From positions 1 through 51,093 of the forward strand of contig CAYFHQ010000012.1 of the NCBI GenBank assembly GCA_964342805.1: a stretch of 51,093 nucleotides of DNA, in the 5' to 3' direction. Below are positions 40,588 to 49,037 of the stretch, piece by piece. Under the pieces are notes generated by a model that saw only the letters and a program-made list of their open reading frames with translations, did not search any database and was not told the DNA's origin. Position 1 is the stretch's first letter. The number at the start of each line of letters is the position of its first letter. A program made the position numbers and the translations under genes. Origin of the DNA: CAYFHQ01 sp964342805 (GTDB taxonomy: Bacteria; Bacillota; Clostridia; Peptostreptococcales; Acidaminobacteraceae).

Positions 40588-41676
40588 TCAGTTATATTGT
40601 TCGTTCGTCCAAGTGTACTGTTGCTTTAAACTGTTCAATTGTGAATAATGTATCTCTTCATCAAACTGGAGTCTTCCAACCACGATGCCAGGTGCTATTC
40701 CAACTTTCTTGGCAAAACCTTGGACTTCCTTTGACGAAAACTCACTGTGATTAACAAAATACTGGTACTCTTTCAATGGAATCAATGTGTTGCGTGCAAA
40801 CTCATCTGCTTCAAACTCTTTATCATCCCTCATGTTCGCTTTATCATAGTTGATATAAGCATGCTTTTTATCATGTAGAATAAGATGACCCAACTCATGG
40901 AACAAGCTAAACCAAAACTTATCAGCATCTTTACCCCTTATTGAAATTGCAACAACTGCTTTACTGGCGCTTGGCCACATTGTTGCTCCGTGAGTATATG
41001 TGCCACTTAAATGAGGTAAAAAAACAAGTGCAACTCCACAGTCTGATAGAATTTCAAAGAGCTCCATTTGAAACTCCTTAGGGCTTTTATTCGAAAGCTC
41101 ACGAATTCGTGGTATCGAAGATTTTAACTTTCTTTTGTTAAACTGATTTACCTCAATCAATTTCGCATCTTGTGAAGCTTTATGAATCCATGCAGTTAGT
41201 GCAAATGGTGATGCCTTGCCTCTATCAACTTTTCTAAAGGACGTTGCAACGTTCTCATAAATATTGGGTATCAATTTCAAACTAGCCACTTCAAAATATT
41301 TACGAAGTTCAGCAACCTTATCAAGAGTCTTTCTTCTATCAGGAACCCATCCTTTTTTCGCCATATCGTTGTAGGGGATTTCCTTCGCTATACTAGCTTC
41401 TTCATCCATATCCACAAGCTCTTGAATTCTTGCCAAATCTTCCCTATATAACGCTTCTAAGTTATTCCAATACTTTGCTGGTATTCCAAGTACACTTTCA
41501 AGCTTCAACGCAGTAGTTTGACTTAGTGGGGCTTTTCCATTGAGTAACCAGCTAATGTGCCTCTGAGATTGCCCCATTCTTCTTGCAAACTCGATCTGTG
41601 TCATTTCCTTATACTCAAGCTGTTCCTTGATAGTTTCTCCTGGTGGAATTGCTAGTATTCCATTCTTAGTTTCCAT
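40588..41676 (-). CDS. higA: HigA-type antitoxin fused to an ImmA/IrrE metallopeptidase domain
   Basis: 362 residues. The N-terminal HigA-type helix-turn-helix (about 12-75: IPPGETIKEQLEYKEMTQIE, FARRMGQSQRHISWLLNGKA) is followed by a long region ending in a zinc peptidase site HELGH (about 259-263) and the third-ligand segment KEFEADEFARNTLIP. HigA antitoxins are usually about 100 residues; the extended form with ImmA/IrrE is known as a subfamily. The antitoxin should neutralise the toxin and repress the operon. ATG 41676 follows GGAGGTGG and overlaps the toxin gene end by 11 bases. Base composition is clearly more AT-rich than the neighbours, suggesting acquisition. Confidence 0.9.
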   Translation of the reverse strand: METKNGILAIPPGETIKEQLEYKEMTQIEFARRMGQSQRHISWLLNGKAPLSQTTALKLESVLGIPAKYWNNLEALYREDLARIQELVDMDEEASIAKEIPYNDMAKKGWVPDRRKTLDKVAELRKYFEVASLKLIPNIYENVATSFRKVDRGKASPFALTAWIHKASQDAKLIEVNQFNKRKLKSSIPRIRELSNKSPKEFQMELFEILSDCGVALVFLPHLSGTYTHGATMWPSASKAVVAISIRGKDADKFWFSLFHELGHLILHDKKHAYINYDKANMRDDKEFEADEFARNTLIPLKEYQYFVNHSEFSSKEVQGFAKKVGIAPGIVVGRLQFDEEIHYSQLNSLKQQYTWTNEQYN

Positions 41677-41986
41677 GATAATCCACCACCTCCACACGCT
41701 TTACAACTTTAACCCCTGTAACTTCCATTTTAGAATCTAACACCGGTTCAACAATAAGTCTATAAGGCTGAGACAACTCAAGTGCGTACTCACCTTTTCT
41801 ATCTCCATGCAGTTGATGGCATCCACCAATATGATAAGCAACCATCTCCTCTAAGGAGTCAGCTGCTCTTAGTTCCTGAACTCTTTGGTGAAGCTTTCTA
41901 GCACCCTTATCCCCATATGCTCGTGTAGCCTTTCTTATATCATTACACTCTTTTTCGAGCTTTCTTGTTTTGTATTCTAACTGCAA
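41666..41986 (-). CDS. higB: HigB/RelE-superfamily toxin
   Basis: 106 residues in the size range of HigB/RelE ribosome-dependent mRNA interferases. The core has GDKGARKLHQRVQELRAADS, a GGCHQLHGDRKGEYALELSQ strand pair and PYRLIVEP, as in HigB-like toxins that cleave mRNA in the A site. The start is TTG at 41986 with GGGAGGG 5 bases upstream; no better ATG exists. First gene of the operon; toxin precedes antitoxin, the order typical of higBA. Confidence 0.85.
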   Translation of the reverse strand: MQLEYKTRKLEKECNDIRKATRAYGDKGARKLHQRVQELRAADSLEEMVAYHIGGCHQLHGDRKGEYALELSQPYRLIVEPVLDSKMEVTGVKVVKRVEVVDYHGN

Positions 41987-42005
41987 GCAAACCCTCCCAA
42001 AATCA

Positions 42006-42065
42006 TTTACCTATTTGGTAAACGAATTTATACTTCATTATATTAGTACCCATTCTTTCAGTCAA
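42006..42065 (-). promoter_or_regulatory. promoter and operator of higBA
   Basis: On the lower strand: TTGACT (42065-42060), 17 bases, TATAAT (42042-42037). Downstream, TTTACC-TATTT-GGTAAA (42006-42022) is a perfect palindrome in the early transcribed region, the expected place for HigA autorepression. Confidence 0.75.
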
Positions 42066-42242
42066 TAATAGTAATAGTATTGAAACAAACAAATAATTAC
42101 CACTACTATCATAATATCACAGTAGATGCTTACAACTCCAATGTAGAGGATCTACTTATAGTTATGATGCTAACTTACTTAAACCTTTCTTTAGACCACC
42201 CACTGTAACCTACCAGCAACGACCACCGGCCCCAGCCTATGG

Positions 42243-42248
42243 TATAAT
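42243..42248 (+). promoter_or_regulatory. possible -10 box of the radical SAM operon
   Basis: TATAAT 29 bases before the first ATG. The matching -35 position (CGACCA) is poor, so an activator may be needed. Confidence 0.4.
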
Positions 42249-42276
42249 TCAAGAAAACTACGGGACGGAGCAGGCT

Positions 42277-43362
42277 ATGGAATTACTACGGTTAACCCCC
42301 TCTACATACAAGCAATACTACAAGTTTTATAAGGACTTCTACCACAGGCACCCCATGAAAAAGGACAACATGGTCTATTTTTTGAAGACCATCCTCAATG
42401 GCAAGAGTGCCATTTCTAAGCGGTTAAGGCTTCAGCCCCTCTTGGTTAAAGACCAGGGGCAAATCATTATGGGGACCCTCCTGGCCCAAGTGGCCGACAT
42501 GGCAGACGTCCTCCAGCTGAGTTTCTTTGAGGCAACCACCAATAGCCCTGGTGCCTTTGCCCTCATTGAAACAGAGGCCCAGCGCCTGGCCTTGGAATGG
42601 GGAGCCAGCCAACTTTCCGGGTCTCTTAACATCCATGTTAACTACGGCCTGGGCTTCCTCAAGTCCCACCACGGGGAGGAAGCCAGCTTTGGTATGAACT
42701 ACAACCCGGCCTTTTACAACGACCTTTTTACAGATGCAGGTTTTACAACCATTGATTTGGTCACCTACAAAACAGACATGACCCTATTTGACCTGCCCCT
42801 GAGCGACCGCCTTAAGGCTAGGATCGATCGGCAGTATAGCGTTCGAAACTGTAGCTTTAAGGACTTTAAACAGGACATTGGCATTTATACAGACCTCAAC
42901 AACAATGCCTTCACCGACCACCTTTTCTACTTTCAAAGGTCTTTTGATGAGGACTATGAACTCTACAAGCCCTTTAAGCTCCTCCTCAAAGAAGAAAACC
43001 TCCTGATCGTGGAAAAAAAAGGCCAACCCGTGGGCTTCATGCTCTGGTACCCTGACTACTGTCAACTGACAGGACCCGGCAAGGGCATCGGCCCCAGGGC
43101 TCTCTTTGACTATAAGGTCCTGGGCAAGACCCCCTCTACCTTTAAGATCGTGGAAATGGGTGTGGTTGCGTCCGAACAGAGAAATGGAGCTATACTGGCC
43201 CTCTTCATGGCCCTCCAGGATCGAGTTGGTGATACGTATACCACCTGCGAGTCCTCTTGGATTCTGGCAGCCAATGCCCCCTCGTCCAACTTTGGCCTCA
43301 AGTGGTCCCAGGGGCCTTATAAAGCCTATGCGGCCTACACCAAAGAGGTGGCCCATGGCTAA
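42277..43362 (+). CDS. GNAT-fold acyltransferase, YghO-like
   Basis: 361 residues; first gene of the radical SAM operon. The C-terminal half carries GNAT features: LLIVEKKGQPVGFMLWYPDY, IVEMGVVASEQRNGAILALF (acyl-CoA motif with QRNGA) and CESSWILAANAPSSNFGLKW, which resembles the close of YghO-type proteins. The N-terminal half (LRLTPSTYKQYYKFYKDFYH, QPLLVKDQGQIIMGTLLAQV) looks like a second GNAT lobe. No signal peptide or membrane helix. Such proteins transfer an acyl group to an amine. With the next gene, also an acyltransferase, it may assemble or load the scaffold that the radical SAM enzymes modify. GGAGC at 8-9 bases is a moderate RBS. Confidence 0.72.
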   Translation: MELLRLTPSTYKQYYKFYKDFYHRHPMKKDNMVYFLKTILNGKSAISKRLRLQPLLVKDQGQIIMGTLLAQVADMADVLQLSFFEATTNSPGAFALIETEAQRLALEWGASQLSGSLNIHVNYGLGFLKSHHGEEASFGMNYNPAFYNDLFTDAGFTTIDLVTYKTDMTLFDLPLSDRLKARIDRQYSVRNCSFKDFKQDIGIYTDLNNNAFTDHLFYFQRSFDEDYELYKPFKLLLKEENLLIVEKKGQPVGFMLWYPDYCQLTGPGKGIGPRALFDYKVLGKTPSTFKIVEMGVVASEQRNGAILALFMALQDRVGDTYTTCESSWILAANAPSSNFGLKWSQGPYKAYAAYTKEVAHG

Positions 43363-44392
43363 GATGATCCAAACCACCTTCCAGACCCACACAAAGATTG
43401 ATGACTTCCCCTTTGAACATGTTTACAAAAAGGAGCTGGGCCTCCTGGAAGACCTCAACCCCTGTCAGCAAACCTACTACGGCACCAAGGACGCCTTTGT
43501 CCTTCGGTATCGACAAAAACTCAACCTTTTTAACTTCATTAATGGACTGAGCCTCCGCAAGGAGGTTTCCATCGTAGGTATGCCCCTGTCCATGGCCATG
43601 GCCGGCTATGAAGGCCCGCCGGTTCAGGTGGCTGATATTATTGAGAGCCTACCAGGCCTCACCCTGGTTCTAAATGCAAGGGACGATTTACCCTTTTCCA
43701 AGGCCCATACCTTGTCCTGCTATGATTTTGTAAATCGGTTTACAAGCTTTGATGACTACTTGAATGCCCTGCGGTCACCCTACCGCTACCGGATTAAAAA
43801 AGCCATTAAAAAGGGGAGCCAGGTCCTTGTTCGACCCCTAAGGGCAGAGGCCTTTTCTGACGCCCACTATACCCTCTACAAGACTGTCTACGACCGGTCT
43901 GAGGACAAGTTGGAATGCTTATCAAAGGCCTTTTTTCAGACCTTTCCCGGTGACCTCTATGAGTTTGTTGACAAGGAAAGTGGCAAAGTCCTTGCCTTTG
44001 TTCAGGTCCAGGAGATTGAGAAGCCCACAGTCCAGCCCAAGATGGAAAGCATCAGCACCCCAGCACACGGGGCGATAGCAGACCAGAAAAAGGGCTCGAA
44101 GGACCTTATTTTTCTATTTGGTGGCTTCGACCCGGACTACCAGCGGAGTCACGATATTTACTGGAACATGCTCTTGACCCTGGTCAAAATAGGCATAGAC
44201 CGGGGTGTGGACCGGATTCAAATGGGCCAAACGGCGGGAGACACCAAGCTGAAACTGGGTTGCGAAGAGGTCCCTAAATACCTCTATGTCCACCATGGGA
44301 ACCCGCTGATTCAAGGACTGGTGGCAAGACTCTTGCCCCTCCTGTCCTACAAGCCCTTTAGCCAAGACTTTCACCCCTGGAGGCAGCCATGA
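43355..44392 (+). CDS. FemAB/Acetyltransf_6-type acyltransferase
   Basis: 345 residues. DYLNALRSPYRYRIKKAIKK is the hallmark of Acetyltransf_6/FemAB-like GNAT folds (a helix with many basic residues contacting the acyl donor). The later part has LIFLFGGFDPDYQRSHDIYW, GIDRGVDRIQMGQTAGDTKL and KYLYVHHGNPLIQG, also usual for the group. ATG 43355 overlaps the stop of the previous gene by 8 bases and has GAGGTGG 3-6 bases upstream; ATG 43364 is an alternative. Relatives attach aminoacyl or fatty acyl groups to amines in cell-wall, lipid or exopolymer synthesis. Its real substrate is unknown. Confidence 0.75.
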   Translation: MAKMIQTTFQTHTKIDDFPFEHVYKKELGLLEDLNPCQQTYYGTKDAFVLRYRQKLNLFNFINGLSLRKEVSIVGMPLSMAMAGYEGPPVQVADIIESLPGLTLVLNARDDLPFSKAHTLSCYDFVNRFTSFDDYLNALRSPYRYRIKKAIKKGSQVLVRPLRAEAFSDAHYTLYKTVYDRSEDKLECLSKAFFQTFPGDLYEFVDKESGKVLAFVQVQEIEKPTVQPKMESISTPAHGAIADQKKGSKDLIFLFGGFDPDYQRSHDIYWNMLLTLVKIGIDRGVDRIQMGQTAGDTKLKLGCEEVPKYLYVHHGNPLIQGLVARLLPLLSYKPFSQDFHPWRQP

Positions 44393-45717
44393 TCCACTTG
44401 ACCAAGGTTCGAGCCAAAACACCTTTTGCCTTTGTTGACCCCATTCGGGTGGAACCCTTGGAACTGGAATATATCCAGGGGGCTCTGGAGGCAATCGGTC
44501 ATGAGTCGATCATCCACGACCCCTTGTTTGACAAGGCCATCAGGAAAAATCCTCTGGCTCCATATAAAAATGGTGACGTGGTCATTCTTAACGGCTACAA
44601 CACGGCTAGGGATGACATGATCAAACTCAGCCACCGGATCAAGGCCCGCTACCCAAACACCATTCTTATTGGGTCTGGGGTAGACGTCCAGCGTAACCAC
44701 GACCTCTATAGGGATGGCAGTTTTGACTATCTGGTCACTAGCCACTGCCTATCAAGCCTCCAACAACTGATACAAACTTGGTCAGCTGACACGCCCGGCG
44801 TGGGTTCTAAGAAACAGAATGGCCAATGGCACTTTACACCCTGGTCTCCTTTACTACAAGCAGAGGCTATCCAGGCCACCAGAAGCTATTTCAAGACCAT
44901 ACAAGAACAAACCACCTACGTCCACTACAAAAACGTGGCCCTCATAAAAGGTGCCCATTCCTGTCCCTACCCCTGTGCCTTTTGCTACTGCAAGACCCTC
45001 AACCAGGGCCACCACGTCATGGCTGACTATAGGGCTATCTTTGAGGAAATGAGACAAGTCAAAGCTGACTACTACTGGATCGTGGATGACGTCTTTGTCT
45101 ATGACCAAGTCAGCCTAAATGCCTTTTTAGAGGCCTTCAAAGAAGACGAGGCAAAACGAAATGAGGGCAATAGGACTGGCCCACCCAAGCTCATTGTCTA
45201 CCTGCGGGCAGACTTTATCGCAAACAACTTAGGGGCCCTCCACCGACTGAAGGACTCTGGAGTGGTGGAAGTCATCATCGGTTTTGAGTCCATTAAGAGC
45301 GACAAACTCAACACCTACCAAAAGGGCTACGGCGACCAGACCACCCACAAGGCCATAGAAAACCTCCATAGGGTTGACTTGGCCTACACAGGTCTCTTCA
45401 TGGTCCACCCTGACGACTATTGGGCAGACTTCAAGGCCCTGATGGCCTTTATACGGCAAGTGGACATGAAGCAGTATACCTTCAGCATTTACACGCCCCT
45501 CAGGGGGACAGCCCTTTACGAAGAGGAAGCCCACCAGATTGTGGACCACCGGTCTGCCTCCTACGACTTCCTCCATGCAGTCCTCCCTCCCCGGATGGGC
45601 CGACTGCCCTTTACCCTGGCCTTTGCTGCCCTCCACCTCTTCCAGGTTTGCCATAGCCAATCTGCAAGACAGGTGCTGGCAATGACCCTTCTTCGACGAC
45701 TAAGAGGTGAATCATGA
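44389..45717 (+). CDS. radical SAM protein 1 with N-terminal B12-type domain
   Basis: 442 residues. Residues 1-150 have the Rossmann-like pattern of B12-binding domains (VEPLELEYIQGALEAIGHES, DVVILNGYNTARDDMIKL). The radical SAM [4Fe-4S] motif is CPYPCAFC with Cys 192, 196 and 199, followed by YWIVDDVFVYD and VVEVIIGFESIKSDKLNTYQ typical of the class. It starts at an ATGA overlap with the upstream stop. These enzymes generate the 5'-deoxyadenosyl radical and, with cobalamin, often methylate unreactive carbon or phosphorus or rearrange bonds. The classical DxHxxG cobalamin motif is absent, as in many of the group. Very like radical SAM protein 2: same Cys positions. Confidence 0.88.
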   Translation: MIHLTKVRAKTPFAFVDPIRVEPLELEYIQGALEAIGHESIIHDPLFDKAIRKNPLAPYKNGDVVILNGYNTARDDMIKLSHRIKARYPNTILIGSGVDVQRNHDLYRDGSFDYLVTSHCLSSLQQLIQTWSADTPGVGSKKQNGQWHFTPWSPLLQAEAIQATRSYFKTIQEQTTYVHYKNVALIKGAHSCPYPCAFCYCKTLNQGHHVMADYRAIFEEMRQVKADYYWIVDDVFVYDQVSLNAFLEAFKEDEAKRNEGNRTGPPKLIVYLRADFIANNLGALHRLKDSGVVEVIIGFESIKSDKLNTYQKGYGDQTTHKAIENLHRVDLAYTGLFMVHPDDYWADFKALMAFIRQVDMKQYTFSIYTPLRGTALYEEEAHQIVDHRSASYDFLHAVLPPRMGRLPFTLAFAALHLFQVCHSQSARQVLAMTLLRRLRGES

Positions 45718-46340
45718 GTAGCAAGCAAGTTTGGGATTTCTGGGCCCCCCGTTACCATAAACTTTGGGTACAGAAGACATCCCTTGGGCCTACGAGAAAG
45801 GCCATCATAGACAAGTTCAAAATCCATTCTTCTGCCAAGTTAGAAGGGAAAACCTGCCTGGATATGGGCTGTGGGGTTGGTGAACTCATAGAAGGCCTCC
45901 ACCAGGTAGACAAGACCCTGGCCTTCACCGGGGTGGACTATTCCCCTGGCATGGTGGAAATCGCAAAAAAGAGGTCTATTCCAGCCCAGTGGCACTGTGA
46001 AGACGTCCATACCTATCAACCAGGCCAGCAATTCGACTTTCTAGTCAACACCCACAGCTTTCCCTACTACGCCGACCAGGCGGGTGTGATTGAACGGTTT
46101 CAGGGAATGACAGTGGCTGGCGGGCGCATCTACATGGCCTTTGCCAGCGTCAACAGCCTCTATGACAAGGTCTGTATGGCCCTGGTCAAACTGACGACTG
46201 GCACAGCTAAATACCCGTCTGTAAACCAGTTTACAGATATGGTGGACGGTAAATTAAGAGTCCTTTCCACCACCTTGATTAAGGAGAAATGGTACATGCC
46301 TAGCATTGTCCTCTTTGAGTTGGAGCCCATTCATGAATAA
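45714..46340 (+). CDS. class I SAM-dependent methyltransferase
   Basis: 208 residues. Motif I is CLDMGCGVGELIEGL, motif II region FTGVDYSPGMVEIAKKR, then FDFLVNTHSFPYY as motif post II, all of Rossmann methyltransferase type. The early VWDFWAPRYHKLWVQKT segment is common in UbiE/small-molecule methyltransferases. It likely methylates O, N or C on the product of this cluster, by ordinary two-electron chemistry in contrast to its radical neighbours. The start overlaps the preceding stop (ATGA), and its own stop overlaps the next start by 8 bases. Confidence 0.9.
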   Translation: MSSKQVWDFWAPRYHKLWVQKTSLGPTRKAIIDKFKIHSSAKLEGKTCLDMGCGVGELIEGLHQVDKTLAFTGVDYSPGMVEIAKKRSIPAQWHCEDVHTYQPGQQFDFLVNTHSFPYYADQAGVIERFQGMTVAGGRIYMAFASVNSLYDKVCMALVKLTTGTAKYPSVNQFTDMVDGKLRVLSTTLIKEKWYMPSIVLFELEPIHE

Positions 46341-47694
46341 CATTCTTCTGGTACGCCCCCGGCCCCACAAGGAGACCATTGGCCTCCAGCACGTCATGAT
46401 CTGCGAGCCTCTGGAGCTGGAATACCTGGTGGCCAACCTGCCTCAGGACCTAAAGTCCAATTTTAAACTCACCATTGTGGACTGCATCGTCGACCCAGTG
46501 CCCCTGGAAAAACACGTGGAAAAGATGCGGCCCACCGCCGTTGTTTTCACAGGCTACAATACCCACGTCAACGTCATTCGGTCGTCTTGCCAGTGGATCA
46601 AGGCCTTTGACGAGACCATTGTCACCGCAGTGGGCGGGGTCCATGTGGAGGTGGTCGAGGAGGACTTTATATGTCCCGAAATCGACCTGCGCTTTAGCAA
46701 AAACGGCATTGACGCCTTTAATTATATGGTAAAGTCCCTGGACCAAACCCAGTCCATTGCTGGTGTTCAGAACTGGATAGACGGCCAGGTCAAACGGGGA
46801 GACTTTCCCTACAAACACCCTGACCGGTTGGCCGTGGCCAAGTACAGAAGCCAGTACTACTACATGTTCCATAACCCCTGCGCCCTTGTGAAGACCTCCT
46901 ATGGCTGTCCCTTTTCCTGCTCCTTTTGCTTTTGCAAGGAGATCACCGGAGGCCAGTATTTCACCAGGGACTTAGAAGACGTCATGGAAGAACTGGCGGC
47001 CATTCCCGAACGGGAGATTTACATTGTAGACGACGACTTTCTCTTTTCTCGGGACCGGATTGAGCGTTTTATCCGCTTGTTAAAGGAGAGGGGTCTAGAC
47101 AAGCAGTTTCTGGTCTACGGCCGGGCAGACTTCATTGCAAAGAACCCGGACCTCATGGCTGACTTTAAGGCCGTGGGCCTCCACGCTGTCATTGTTGGTC
47201 TGGAATCGGTTCGAGAAGCCGACCTGGTTTCCTACAACAAGCGGACGGACATTGCCATAAACGAAAAGGCCCTGGCCATATTGAAGGACCTGGACATAGA
47301 ATGTTACGGAACCCTGATTATTCCCCTGGACTTTACTCCCCAGGACTTTGGCAACCTCAAAAGGTGGTTGCGGAAAATGGCCCTGACCTTTGTCAACCTC
47401 CAGCCCCTGACCCCCCTCAAGGGGACTGCCATTTACGCGGACTACGAGGACGCCTTCATAGAAGACCCTGACAAGTTCGAACGGTGGGACATGGCCCACG
47501 TGGTCCTGGAACCCATCCATATGTCCAAGCGCCAGTTTTATATCCGCCTCCTCCGCCTCTACTATGACATTGTCATGCAGCCGAGGAACGTGGTCCGCCT
47601 GCTGAAAAAGTATGGCCTTAAGGAAAACTGGAAGCTCTTTTGGGGCAGTAACCGGGTGGCAGGCCAATACCTCATGAAAATACTGAAAGGATAA
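46333..47694 (+). CDS. radical SAM protein 2 with N-terminal B12-type domain
   Basis: 453 residues. The N-terminal MNNILLVRPRP and the VVFTGYNTHVN and IVTAVGGVHVEVVEED segments make a B12-binding-like domain. The cluster motif is CPFSCSFC (Cys 192, 196, 199), next to IYIVDDDFLFSRDRIERFI and HAVIVGLESVREADLVSYNK. A C-terminal region of about 120 residues follows (MSKRQFYIRLLRLYYD). The start ATG 46333 overlaps the methyltransferase end. The identical Cys positions and shared VDDD/GLES motifs show it is a paralogue of protein 1, so the two may act on successive positions of the same molecule. Confidence 0.9.
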   Translation: MNNILLVRPRPHKETIGLQHVMICEPLELEYLVANLPQDLKSNFKLTIVDCIVDPVPLEKHVEKMRPTAVVFTGYNTHVNVIRSSCQWIKAFDETIVTAVGGVHVEVVEEDFICPEIDLRFSKNGIDAFNYMVKSLDQTQSIAGVQNWIDGQVKRGDFPYKHPDRLAVAKYRSQYYYMFHNPCALVKTSYGCPFSCSFCFCKEITGGQYFTRDLEDVMEELAAIPEREIYIVDDDFLFSRDRIERFIRLLKERGLDKQFLVYGRADFIAKNPDLMADFKAVGLHAVIVGLESVREADLVSYNKRTDIAINEKALAILKDLDIECYGTLIIPLDFTPQDFGNLKRWLRKMALTFVNLQPLTPLKGTAIYADYEDAFIEDPDKFERWDMAHVVLEPIHMSKRQFYIRLLRLYYDIVMQPRNVVRLLKKYGLKENWKLFWGSNRVAGQYLMKILKG

Positions 47695-47697
47695 GGC

Positions 47698-49014
47698 ATG
47701 AAGAAGATCCTACTCATACAGCCCAGTCCCTACGACAAACATAGACAACCCATAAAGAAAAAGCGGCTCTACTTTGTGGGCCTGGCCATGCCCCTTCTAG
47801 CAGCCATGGTTCCCGACCACTGGACCCCTGAGGTCTGCATTGAAACCATTGAGGACGTGCCCTTTGACACGGACGCAGAACTCATAGCCATTTCCACCAT
47901 GGGCCACGGGGTCCTTCGGTCCATAGACATTGCCCTGGAGTTTAAACGACGGGGCAAGACCGTCCTCCTGGGCGGCTACATGGCCTCCCTCATGGCGAAG
48001 GAAGCGACTCAATACTGTGACGCTGTGATTATTGGGGACGCAGAAGGTGTCTGGGACCAGGTCTTTGCAGACTACGAAGCAGGCCAGCTCCAACCCATCT
48101 ACCAAAAGACCATTGAAAGTCTGTCTACGCCCCTGCCCCGCTTTGACCTCATTGTGGACAAGAACATCGGCGACTTCCTGCCCGTTCAGGCTGGCAGGGG
48201 CTGTCCCAACGTCTGCTCCTTTTGCTCTGTTGCCTGCCTCTATCATGGCCGGTATGTGCGCAAATCCATTGAAGAGGTTCGACGGGACATCCAGCAGGTC
48301 AAGGACCTGGGCTTTAACAAGTTCACCCTCCTGGACGACAACATCCATGGAGACCGGGACTACCTCCTGGACCTCCTGGCCATGATCAAGACCTTCAAGA
48401 TGCAGTGGATGAGCCAGTGCGACATAAAAATCGGTGAGGACCTAGAGCTCTTAAAGGCCCTCAAGGACAGTGGTTGCTATGCCCTGAGCTTTGGCCTGGA
48501 GAGCATATCTAAGGAGTCACTTCAACAAATGGACAAGGCCTGGGCTAGACCTGAAGAGTATACCCGCCTGATTAACAACATTGTGTCTGCGGGCATTGAC
48601 GTCTCTACGGAAATGGTCCTGGGCGGTGAAGGGGACACCCTGGACTCCATAAGAGCAACCAAGGATTTTATAGAAGACAACAAAATCTGTGTCCCCCGTT
48701 TTTACATATTGACTCCCATTCCAGGAACCAAGTTCTTTGAGCAAATGCAGGCCCAGGGCCGCATGGTCTCTGACGATATTTATTCCTTTGATGGGGCCAA
48801 GGCAGAGCACTACCCCAAGCATATGACCCCCGACCAGCTGACCCAGGCCTACTGGGACCTCTACAGGGACCTTTATAGCTACCGGTCCATATGCAAACGA
48901 ACCCTTTTTAGACGGGACTTTTTTAAGCGGCCCATCAACTACTTGTTTTACACGGTGGTCAACCTCTTCTACCGCCACCACATCCACCGGGGCATTACCC
49001 CCAATATCTTTTAG
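47698..49014 (+). CDS. radical SAM protein 3 with N-terminal B12-type domain
   Basis: 438 residues. MKKILLIQPSPYDKHRQPIK and LIAISTMGHGVLRSIDIALE and VLLGGYMASLMAKE form a B12-binding-type domain. The iron-sulfur site is CPNVCSFC (Cys 169, 173, 176). FTLLDDNIHGDRDYLLDLL and YALSFGLESISKESLQQMDK follow the usual B12-radical SAM order, as does the closing TPIPGTKFFEQM. Starts 3 bases after protein 2. Of the four it is closest to the widespread B12-binding domain/radical SAM protein type found in hopanoid, carotenoid and lipid pathways; this is resemblance only. Confidence 0.9.
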   Translation: MKKILLIQPSPYDKHRQPIKKKRLYFVGLAMPLLAAMVPDHWTPEVCIETIEDVPFDTDAELIAISTMGHGVLRSIDIALEFKRRGKTVLLGGYMASLMAKEATQYCDAVIIGDAEGVWDQVFADYEAGQLQPIYQKTIESLSTPLPRFDLIVDKNIGDFLPVQAGRGCPNVCSFCSVACLYHGRYVRKSIEEVRRDIQQVKDLGFNKFTLLDDNIHGDRDYLLDLLAMIKTFKMQWMSQCDIKIGEDLELLKALKDSGCYALSFGLESISKESLQQMDKAWARPEEYTRLINNIVSAGIDVSTEMVLGGEGDTLDSIRATKDFIEDNKICVPRFYILTPIPGTKFFEQMQAQGRMVSDDIYSFDGAKAEHYPKHMTPDQLTQAYWDLYRDLYSYRSICKRTLFRRDFFKRPINYLFYTVVNLFYRHHIHRGITPNIF

Positions 49015-49037
49015 AAAGTGACGAGAGAGGAACCCTT

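Noticed and set aside
42066..42276. Precursor peptide gene for the radical SAM operon
   Set aside because: The gap is AT-rich and holds no short ORF with an RBS before the first acyltransferase gene; the 3' gap is only a terminator.
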